Below are positions 1 to 5,165 of a stretch of DNA of 5,947 nt, piece by piece. The stretch spans positions 1 through 5,947 of the forward strand of contig JALQST010000210.1 in assembly GCA_023264315.1 (NCBI GenBank). The letters run 5' to 3'. The notes below the pieces were generated by a model. It saw nothing but the letters and a program-made list of their open reading frames with translations. It ran no database searches and was not told the DNA's origin. A program made the translations under genes and the position numbers. Numbering within the stretch: position 1 is the first letter of the stretch; each line of letters begins with the position of its first letter. The DNA is from Nodosilinea sp. BSH.14. GTDB lineage: Bacteria > Cyanobacteriota > Cyanobacteriia > Phormidesmidales > Phormidesmidaceae.

Positions 1-463
1 TCGGGTTCGGGGTTTAGCGCCCCTGGGCCTTCCGGCTGGGGCATGGGGGCCTGGGCCAGTCGCTGGCGGCTGAGAAACCCGCAGGGGTGGCCATAAGCAT
101 CGAGGACGGGCAACCCGGGCAGGGTGGTGCGAGACATCAAGGCGAGGGCCATCGCCAGGGAATCCCCCTGGTGCAGGGTGGGGGCCGGGGTCAGCATCCA
201 TTGCCGAACCGGGGTGGTGGCGGGATTATGACCGGCCCCCACCGCCGCGAGCACCGCCTGATCGCTCAAGAGCCCGATCCCTGCCTAGGGATCGGCATCC
301 ACCACCACCACGCAGGGGTAGACCTGGGCCGTCATGGCCTGGGCCGCATCCCGCAGCGAAGTATGGGGATCTACCAGGGGGGACAGGGATCAATCAGGGC
401 GTCAATGGACAACGCCTCTAACAGGTCTGGAGCAGCAGTGCTGAGGGGAGATAACGCCAGCAT
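1..463 (-). pseudogene. Disrupted CBS-domain (paired CBS) protein gene, 5' part, cut by the window's left edge
   Basis: Reading the minus strand from ATG at 463 gives MLALSPLSTAAPDLLEALS and then DALIDPCPP, followed by a stop at 371-373. Shifting frame by one at the six-base C run (plus-strand G run 377-382) restores a CBS-like sequence: LVDPHTSLRDAAQAM, then YPCVVVVDADP. An in-frame TAG at 285-287 interrupts it. The frame then stays open for 94 codons to base 1, through GIGLLSDQAVLAAV, a second CBS unit (VRQWMLTPAPTL, LPGLPVLDAYGHPCGFLSRQ) and a Pro-rich linker. Alternating 'P-x-T-S-L-x-D-A' and 'G-L-P-V-L-D' blocks are typical of CBS pairs, which bind adenine nucleotides and regulate attached domains. 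Any attached domain lies outside the window. Two independent lesions favour a true pseudogene; sequencing error in the homopolymer could explain the first but not easily the second. The start is bounded by an in-frame TAG two codons upstream. Confidence 0.8.
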
Positions 464-585
464 GGGCTATGGATGACGCCAGGAAGGTAGATGACTCGGG
501 GCCGTATTCGTCTCCAAAGTACCCACTCACCGCCCAAAAAGCGACAGGCAAGCTAGGGTCTTATTTGAGTCCGGTGGGTTTCATC
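464..585. other. Gene-free spacer between the GTPase gene and the CBS pseudogene
   Basis: This 122-bp stretch separates the end of the soluble-type GTPase gene from the CBS pseudogene, both on the minus strand. I find no ORF, tRNA-like fold or convincing terminator. A T-run (plus-strand AAAAA at 536-540) follows GCTTGCCTGTCGC on the minus strand, but that segment has only a 3-bp possible stem. Any promoter of the pseudogene would lie here; no clear -35/-10 pair stands out. Confidence 0.5.
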
Positions 586-1986
586 TTAACCTACTCCAGC
601 CGGAGGATCGGCGGCGGCTGGGCTTCCTCCGGGGAGTAAATTTGTTGTTAATTCCTGACGTAGTCGCTGGAGAGTGGGGGAGGTCTCGGCCTCTTGCAAG
701 ACAGTGGCGAGGGTGGCGCTGATGCCCTCCGGCCCCCAGGTGCAGCCGCGCTCTAGGTAGGTTTTGGCGGCCTTGCCCACGGCATAGCTGCCGTAGCCCG
801 CCGCACTGGCCTGGGCGGTGATGGCTCCGGCTAGGGCAGTAATTCCCGTGGCGCTATCCCCCCAGATCAGCAGGGCTGCCGTGGTTTTGCCAGCCCCCAG
901 CAGGCCGCTGCCCAGCTCGCTCAGCAGCAGAGCACCAGAACTTTTGAGGATGGCCTGCCACAGCCGTCCGGCCTCGTGGTTGGTGAGGGGAAATCCGTAG
1001 ATCCGCGCCAGGGTGCGAATCATCACTAAATCACTCAGCGCTCCACCCACCACATCCAGCCCCACGATGGGGTTGAGGGCCACCGCCAGGGCTTTGTATT
1101 GGGCAAACCGCCAGATGATGCCATCGGCCTGGTCTCCGTGAATCTGTGCCACCTGACTGACCAAATCCGCCTCTAGGCGACGTGCCCGGTGCAGGGTATT
1201 GAGGGCCACCAGGGTTTCCCCATCCCGCTGAATTAGGGTGACGAGGGCTTGGCGTAGGGCCCCGATTTGGGGATCCGGAGATTCCCAATCCTCCCGGCAA
1301 CGGCCATCGGGCCATTCCGTCCGCACCCGCACCGGGGCCGGACGGGCCGCCACCATCACCACCTCATCCACCGCCAGGGGAACCGCACCGCCCAGGGTCA
1401 GGGTTTGGCGCAGGTGGTTTAGGGTCTCGTAGATGGTTTGGCGATCCACATCGGGATACCGATCCATTTTGTTGAACACCAGCAGCAGGGGCTTGTTTTG
1501 GCGATACAAGTCCACCAGCAGCCGATATTCCGCCGCCGTTACCTCCCCCGCCACCACAAAGACAATCAAATCCGCCTGCTGGGCCACGGTCTGGGCCATG
1601 TCCGCCCGCCCTGCGCCCCCCTCCTCGTCTAGCCCTGGGGTATCCACCATCTCCACCTGCCAGGGCAGGCCGTCCGCCGTGGTGAGCCCCGGCGGCTGCC
1701 AATACACCGACCGAGGCCAGCGGGTGACGCCGTGGAGCGGCCCTGTCTCCAGCACCGCCTCCCCCACCAAGGCGTTAATCAGCGCCGATTTGCCCCGACT
1801 AACCAGGCCAAACACCGCCACCGTCAGCCGTCGCCCCGCTAATTGGGTGTGCAAACTCTGGAGTTGGTCCAGCCCCGTTTTGAGGGTCACGGCCCCCTTG
1901 CCCTGGGCCAGGGGCAACACGGCGGCATAGCGGGCGGCGGCTTGGCCCAGCAGGTCACGGGTGCGGTGGATCAGGGTGGAGGTCAC
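586..1986 (-). CDS. DUF697-family GTPase with complete G motifs (Era/dynamin-like superfamily)
   Basis: The 466-residue product has a P-loop GTPase domain: G1 GLVSRGKS at residues 60-67, a probable G2 threonine at Thr88 in GVTRWPR, G3 DTPG at 115-118, G4 NKMD at 172-175 and a G5-like AARP at 213-216. It should therefore bind and hydrolyse GTP. A helical arm (about 235-300) leads to a hydrophobic, Gly/Ala-rich C-terminal region from about 300 (NPIVGLDVVGGALSDLVMI, then IYGFPL) that matches my recollection of DUF697 (YcjF-like) domains, which are thought to associate with membranes. The tail is Pro/Ala-rich and probably disordered. The start codon is GTG at 1984-1986 with no clear Shine-Dalgarno sequence. 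The gene lies 68 bp downstream of a relative on the same strand, suggesting co-expression. Cellular role unknown; assignment to the GTPase class is firm, to DUF697 fairly firm. Confidence 0.9.
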   Translation of the reverse strand: MTSTLIHRTRDLLGQAAARYAAVLPLAQGKGAVTLKTGLDQLQSLHTQLAGRRLTVAVFGLVSRGKSALINALVGEAVLETGPLHGVTRWPRSVYWQPPGLTTADGLPWQVEMVDTPGLDEEGGAGRADMAQTVAQQADLIVFVVAGEVTAAEYRLLVDLYRQNKPLLLVFNKMDRYPDVDRQTIYETLNHLRQTLTLGGAVPLAVDEVVMVAARPAPVRVRTEWPDGRCREDWESPDPQIGALRQALVTLIQRDGETLVALNTLHRARRLEADLVSQVAQIHGDQADGIIWRFAQYKALAVALNPIVGLDVVGGALSDLVMIRTLARIYGFPLTNHEAGRLWQAILKSSGALLLSELGSGLLGAGKTTAALLIWGDSATGITALAGAITAQASAAGYGSYAVGKAAKTYLERGCTWGPEGISATLATVLQEAETSPTLQRLRQELTTNLLPGGSPAAADPPAGVG

Positions 1987-2054
1987 GGCAAAGCAGGGAA
2001 TACAGGATCAGAATTCAAAATTAAGAACGGCAGCGGGGCGGCGGTCGGGATGGG
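1987..2054 (-). other. Spacer between the two GTPase genes, with an AT-rich island
   Basis: This 68-bp gap contains an AT-rich block (2010-2027, GAATTCAAAATTAAG on the plus strand) within otherwise GC-rich DNA. On the minus strand it reads TTAATTTTGAATTC, then GATCCTGTATTCCC towards the GTG start. It could hold a secondary promoter for the downstream GTPase, or be a remnant of the AT-rich AATTCAAAATT-type intergenic repeats that I recall from filamentous cyanobacteria. Neither is proven. No terminator hairpin is visible, so read-through from the upstream gene is plausible. Confidence 0.4.
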
Positions 2055-3620
2055 TTAGGCCTCCGGCGGAGAACCAGAGATGGGCACCGGGATGGCCTCC
2101 GCTGAGAGGGGCAGGGCGACGGGAACCTGGCCCGTGGCACTGATCAGGGCGGGTTCTGGGGCTGGCTTGAGCATACCCATGCCCTGCTTGACCAGGTTTT
2201 GCACCAGGCTGATCGAGCGGTTTTGCTGAATTCCCTCGGCTAGCCGCTGGGCTAGGGCTTCCCAAGACAGGGCTGGGCTGGGTGTTCCGGCCAGGGCCGC
2301 TTGCTCGAAGTAGTCGATCAGGCTCAAGCCCGCCATGCGGGTGAGGTAGGCCGCACTCAGCCCCTGCACCAGGCCCCCCGCCACATAGGTGGCCATGTGG
2401 CTTTTCAGCACCGCCGTGAGCACCTGGGTAGACAGTTCCACCAGGCCCAGCTTCACCGTCAGATCCGCCAGGGTGGTCGCGGCGGTCTTGGCCTCCTCCA
2501 GGGATAGGTTGAAGCCGTAGATTTGGCCCAAATCCATCACCAACTGACCGTTAATCGCCAGGGTGGCCAAGACATCAAGACTGGGTACGGGGTTGGCTAG
2601 GGCCGCTGCACCGGCCACCCACTGCAACTGGTCGATCAACGGCATGGCCCGCTGACGGCGCACGTGGTTTAAATCCTGCTGAATCCGTTGGCGCAGGGTC
2701 TCCCCTTGGCGCAGGGTGGTGGCGGCCACCAAGGTGTCGGCCTGGTGCAGCCAGTCCGACAGGGCCGCGTCTAGATCCGCCAGGTGGGGCGGTACCGCTT
2801 CTTGGCCTTCTGTGATCTCGCCATTGGCCTGGTGGCGGCGCACGGTCACAGGCCGAGGGTTGGCCGCCACCGCCACCACGGTGACGTTCCCGGGCAGGGC
2901 TTCCCCCTGGCTCTGAAGCTGCGCCAACACCGTCTGTTGATCTGCCGGGGCGTAGTGATCGGTCTTGTTGAAGGCGATGATCACCCCCTGTCCAGCGATG
3001 ACGTGCTGCCGAAGCTGGGCCAAGGCCGACGCCGTCAGGTCGCCCTCCGTGACCCACAGCACCAGATCTACAGCTGCTCCGGCCATCCCCGCTGAGTTGT
3101 CAGGGGCGGTGCCATTCTCCGGGGGAAGGAGGGGGGCGGCGGCGTCCGTCCAGGTGATCGAAGATGCCTGGAGATGGCGAAGAATCGTACTTTTGCCGCT
3201 GCGCCGTTCCCCCGTCACCCACCCGTGCAGGTGGGTGCGATCTCGGGCCGTGGCTAGGGCCTGCCGCTGGGCTTCGTAGTTGGCCACGCTATCCTGAAGG
3301 TCTGCCGCTAGGGTCGTCGTGGTGTCGGGTATCAGGGCCGATTCCGTGGCCAGGGCTTCCAGGATGCGACGCAAATCCTCAAGCTGGGCCTCCAGCCGCG
3401 CCCGATCCACCACCAGAGCCGCCACAGGCCGAGGAACTGCGGGCAGCCTGGAACGGCCTCGCCGCCACCACCACAGCCCCCATCCCAGAGCTAAGGCACT
3501 GAACAGCGTGGATCCATCCCATGGGTTTAGGGGAGACGCCTCTAGCAGCCACAGGGAGGCCGATATCCCTAGCCCACCCACCAGCAAAGGGCGCTTTAAC
3601 AGGAATTGCTTCATTGCCAT
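2055..3620 (-). CDS. Membrane-anchored DUF697-family P-loop GTPase-like protein lacking a canonical G3 motif
   Basis: The 521-residue product begins with a basic N-terminus (KQFLLKR), two hydrophobic segments (about 11-28 and 38-52) joined by a short loop, then WWRRGRSR. Basic flanks on both sides suggest a membrane hairpin with both ends in the cytoplasm. A likely coiled coil follows (about 72-125). The nucleotide-binding part has a P-loop GERRSGKST at 137-145, a G4 NKTD at 218-221 and a G5-like AANPRP at 252-257. Between P-loop and DLVLWVTEGDLT no DxxG is present; WTDAAAPLL at 157-165 occupies the expected place. The DUF697 region (about 325-440) contains NPVPSLDVLATLAINGQLVMDLGQIYGF and is similar in layout to the neighbouring GTPase. 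A Pro/Ala-rich tail follows. Translation may start at Met1 (3620) or Met3 (3614). It is probably a partner of the downstream GTPase; GTP hydrolysis is uncertain. Confidence 0.88.
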   Translation of the reverse strand: MAMKQFLLKRPLLVGGLGISASLWLLEASPLNPWDGSTLFSALALGWGLWWWRRGRSRLPAVPRPVAALVVDRARLEAQLEDLRRILEALATESALIPDTTTTLAADLQDSVANYEAQRQALATARDRTHLHGWVTGERRSGKSTILRHLQASSITWTDAAAPLLPPENGTAPDNSAGMAGAAVDLVLWVTEGDLTASALAQLRQHVIAGQGVIIAFNKTDHYAPADQQTVLAQLQSQGEALPGNVTVVAVAANPRPVTVRRHQANGEITEGQEAVPPHLADLDAALSDWLHQADTLVAATTLRQGETLRQRIQQDLNHVRRQRAMPLIDQLQWVAGAAALANPVPSLDVLATLAINGQLVMDLGQIYGFNLSLEEAKTAATTLADLTVKLGLVELSTQVLTAVLKSHMATYVAGGLVQGLSAAYLTRMAGLSLIDYFEQAALAGTPSPALSWEALAQRLAEGIQQNRSISLVQNLVKQGMGMLKPAPEPALISATGQVPVALPLSAEAIPVPISGSPPEA

Positions 3621-3634
3621 GCCGCTAGCCTCAT
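3611..3634 (-). CDS. Possible 7-codon leader ORF overlapping the start of the TM-GTPase gene
   Basis: On the minus strand an ATG at 3632-3634 sits four bases after GGAGG (3639-3643). It encodes MRLAAWQ and ends in TGA at 3611-3613, which overlaps Met3 of the TM-GTPase as ATGA. This arrangement would allow translational coupling. It may equally be chance, since the AGG in ATGAGG (3629-3634) is itself a usable Shine-Dalgarno sequence for Met1 at 3620. No product function is implied. Confidence 0.25.
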   Translation of the reverse strand: MRLAAWQ

Positions 3635-3643
3635 TTTTCCTCC
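3629..3643 (-). promoter_or_regulatory. Ribosome-binding region of the TM-GTPase gene (two Shine-Dalgarno-like cores)
   Basis: The minus strand reads GGAGGAAAAATGAGG. The distal GGAGG (3639-3643) is 18 bases from the Met1 codon, too far for that start, but well placed for the leader ATG at 3634. The proximal GAGG (3629-3632) is 8 bases from Met1 and 14 from Met3, so it favours Met1. Confidence 0.55.
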
Positions 3644-3645
3644 AT

Positions 3646-3669
3646 GGGGCGCAAGGGACGGGGGATGGG
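3646..3669 (+). other. Potential G-quadruplex tract upstream of the TM-GTPase gene
   Basis: Four plus-strand G runs occur in close order: GGGG 3646-3649, GGG 3655-3657, GGGGG 3660-3664 and GGG 3667-3669, with loops of 5, 2 and 2 bases. This fits the G3+N1-7 pattern. The G-rich strand is the template for the downstream minus-strand genes. In GC-rich DNA such tracts can arise by chance. Confidence 0.4.
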
Positions 3670-3690
3670 CTCCCCCTGGGATGATCCCCC
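3660..3690 (-). repeat. Perfect 7-bp inverted repeat with a 17-base loop between tsaC and the TM-GTPase gene
   Basis: GGGGGAT at 3660-3666 pairs with ATCCCCC at 3684-3690. The all-GC core would make a stable stem in the minus-strand transcript just after the tsaC stop codon. No U-run follows, so it is not a standard intrinsic terminator; it might stabilise the tsaC 3' end or a processing product, or partly block read-through. It overlaps the G-rich tract, so the two structures would compete. Confidence 0.4.
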
Positions 3691-3696
3691 TCGGAT

Positions 3697-4335
3697 TCAT
3701 TTCCCCTCGGGATTAAAGGTTACAGAACCCTGGCGCAAAACGCTCCAGCCGTCCCCTTGCCAAGCCACCACGGTGGAGGGCTGACCCGATCCCTGAGGCC
3801 GATCCAGCGGCGGGACAGATTCGCCCAAGGACGGATAGATGTCCGCCAGGGCGGCGGGGCTGAGCAGGGTGAGATCAGGAAATTCTGAGCCAATGGCGGC
3901 CAGGGTTTCTAGGGGGGGCTGGCCAGATCGGTTAACGCTGGTGGTGGCTAGGGGGCCGGTGCGCTCCAGCAGATAGTGGGCTAGGGGGTGATCGGGAATC
4001 CGCAGGCCCAGGCTACCGGTTTGGTTGGGGTTCATGGCCGGGGGCAAGTAGTCGCTGGCTGGCAGCACCAGGGTGAGGGCTCCGGGCCAGTAGCGCTCGG
4101 CCACGGTGGCCCACCTCGCCCGATCCGCTTCGGTGCCCGCCACGTAGGGCCACAGATCCGCCACGGTGGCCCCCATCAAAATCAAAGGCTTGGCTTGGCT
4201 GCGCTGCTTCAGGTGGTAAATGCGATGGCCTGCCGCAGGCAGAGCCGCCAGGGCGGGCACCGTATCCGTGGAAAAGCTGACCAGCTCCCCCGCTTGCACC
4301 ACCGCCAAAAACTCGGGAAGGGAAACCTGAGGCAT
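3697..4335 (-). CDS. tsaC: L-threonylcarbamoyladenylate synthase, TsaC/Sua5 (YrdC) family
   Basis: The 212-residue product catalyses formation of threonylcarbamoyl-AMP from threonine, bicarbonate and ATP, the first step of the t6A37 modification of ANN-decoding tRNAs. YrdC hallmarks, numbered from the ATG start: STDTV at 22-26, the basic KQRSQAKPL at 43-51 that binds nucleotide and substrate, WPGALTLVL at 83-91, LGLRIPDHPL at 109-118, TTSVNRSG at 131-138 and PSTVV at 186-190. Length suits the single-domain TsaC form; the extra C-terminal domain of Sua5 is absent. I chose ATG at 4333-4335 (MPQVSLPEF) because family members begin very near this point. An in-frame TTG at 4354-4356 would add seven residues and is less likely. 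No strong Shine-Dalgarno sequence is visible. The gene is first of a possible three-gene minus-strand unit and is divergent from the ExbB-like gene. Confidence 0.9.
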   Translation of the reverse strand: MPQVSLPEFLAVVQAGELVSFSTDTVPALAALPAAGHRIYHLKQRSQAKPLILMGATVADLWPYVAGTEADRARWATVAERYWPGALTLVLPASDYLPPAMNPNQTGSLGLRIPDHPLAHYLLERTGPLATTSVNRSGQPPLETLAAIGSEFPDLTLLSPAALADIYPSLGESVPPLDRPQGSGQPSTVVAWQGDGWSVLRQGSVTFNPEGK

Positions 4336-4418
4336 CGGAAACTCTACGCCACCCAACGATCAACACCACTCTATTATCATAGGAGGGCTTTGCGACGAAA
4401 CGGGATGGAAGGCGCAAG
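4336..4418. promoter_or_regulatory. Divergent promoter region between tsaC and the ExbB-like gene
   Basis: The 83-bp gap holds the most AT-rich block nearby, CTATTATCATAGG (4371-4383). On the plus strand TATTAT (4372-4377) could be a -10 element for the ExbB-like gene; on the minus strand TATGAT (4377-4382) or GATAAT (4373-4378) could serve tsaC. No matching -35 hexamer is apparent on either strand, which is not unusual for cyanobacterial promoters. Confidence 0.4.
4407..4412 (+). promoter_or_regulatory. Shine-Dalgarno sequence of the ExbB-like gene
   Basis: GGAAGG lies six bases before the ATG at 4419, at normal spacing, and supports that start over the later Met12 codon at 4452. Confidence 0.6.
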
Positions 4419-5069
4419 ATGGCGAATGGGTTAGCCGCCGGGGGCATCGTCATGCTGCCGCTCCTGGTCTTGTCGGTGTTGACGCTGGCTTTGGGGATAG
4501 AGCGGGGCTGGTTTTGGTGGCATCTCCATCAAAACCAGCGGCCCTGGCTGGCGGGAATACTCGAAGCCTACGCCGACCAACCCCAGCGGGCCATTGCCCT
4601 GCTAAAACAGCGCCCCTATAGCCCCGTCGCCCGCATTTTCCTCGCTGCCCTCAGCCTAGAGGAGGCCACCCCCGAGGAATTTGCCCTCGCCCTAGACAGT
4701 GCTGCCCAGGCCGAAGTGCCCCAGCTTAAGCGGTTTCAGACCTGGTTTGAAACGGTGGTGGGCATTGCCCCGCTGCTGGGCCTCTTGGGGACGGTGCTGG
4801 GCCTGATGACGGCGCTCTCCTCCCTGCGTCTGGGGGCAGGGGGCGATGAAGCGGGCGTCACCCTGGGCGTCAGCGAAGCCCTCACTTCCACGGCGGCGGG
4901 CCTAGTGGTGGCCATGGTGGCGCTGCTGTTGGCCAACCTATTCCAGGGGCTCTATCGCCGCCAGCGGGCCTTAATTCAAGAAACCGCAGGCAAGCTAGAA
5001 ATCCTCCATCGCCGCCACTACCGACAGTGCCAACCCCCATCCTCCCAGGGATCCCCCTTCTCCCGCTGA
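4419..5069 (+). CDS. MotA/TolQ/ExbB proton-channel family protein
   Basis: The 216-residue product has three hydrophobic segments: about 7-27, 112-132 and 157-178. The second contains the family signature GIAPLLGLLGTVLGLM (114-129), and the third follows EALTSTAAGLVVAMVALLLAN, matching the conserved TM3 threonine-containing stretch of ExbB/TolQ. A cytoplasmic helical domain (about 40-110) separates TM1 and TM2, as expected for ExbB. Family members form oligomeric channels which, with ExbD/TolR, convert the proton motive force into work across the envelope (TonB-dependent uptake, Tol system). The tail is basic (YRRQR, HRRHYR) and ends in a Pro/Ser-rich stretch. ExbB is favoured over MotA by length and topology; ExbB versus TolQ cannot be settled here. 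No ExbD/TolR-like gene follows: the next gene is convergent. Confidence 0.9.
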   Translation: MANGLAAGGIVMLPLLVLSVLTLALGIERGWFWWHLHQNQRPWLAGILEAYADQPQRAIALLKQRPYSPVARIFLAALSLEEATPEEFALALDSAAQAEVPQLKRFQTWFETVVGIAPLLGLLGTVLGLMTALSSLRLGAGGDEAGVTLGVSEALTSTAAGLVVAMVALLLANLFQGLYRRQRALIQETAGKLEILHRRHYRQCQPPSSQGSPFSR

Positions 5070-5072
5070 CCC

Positions 5073-5117
5073 AGCCATCCCGGCTAACGGTAGGGGTAAG
5101 ATCTCCTCACCTAGGAG
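5073..5117 (+). other. Two weak hairpins in the convergent spacer; no clear terminator
   Basis: Downstream of the ExbB-like gene, AGCC (5073-5076) can pair with GGCT (5082-5085), and CTCCT (5103-5107) with AGGAG (5113-5117) around a five-base loop. Both stems are short and neither is followed by a T-run on either strand, so I cannot call a terminator. Their position between convergent genes makes a termination role conceivable. Confidence 0.25.
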
Positions 5118-5130
5118 CACCGGAGGCAAC

Positions 5131-5160
5131 GAGACGGATTGAGACGGATTGAGACAGATC
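5131..5160. repeat. 10-bp tandem repeat, three copies
   Basis: GAGACGGATT occurs exactly twice (5131-5140, 5141-5150), followed by a copy with two changes, GAGACAGATC (5151-5160), and then a further GAG. The array ends 5 bp from the stop codon of the prolyl oligopeptidase gene. It looks like a small, slippage-derived array. There are no spacers, so it is not a CRISPR. Confidence 0.85.
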
Positions 5161-5165
5161 GAGTA

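Noticed and set aside
87..476. Plus-strand open frame of 129 codons across the CBS pseudogene
   Set aside because: The product is Gly/Gln/His-rich and low complexity, while the opposite strand gives clear CBS-domain sequence despite its lesions.
524..560. Possible terminator after the soluble-type GTPase gene (T-run on the minus strand at 536-540)
   Set aside because: The sequence before the T-run has at most a 3-bp stem, too weak for an intrinsic terminator.
2575..3057. 160-codon open frame inside the TM-GTPase gene in another frame of the same strand
   Set aside because: It lies entirely within a gene with P-loop and NKTD motifs and encodes an Arg/Gly/Pro-rich, shadow-like sequence.
4336..4356. 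Upstream TTG start for tsaC adding seven residues
   Set aside because: The ATG at 4335 gives the usual family N-terminus. The extension adds nothing conserved, and no Shine-Dalgarno sequence favours TTG.
5131..5163. Short repeats considered as a CRISPR array
   Set aside because: The 10-bp units are directly abutting, with no spacers and no cas genes nearby.
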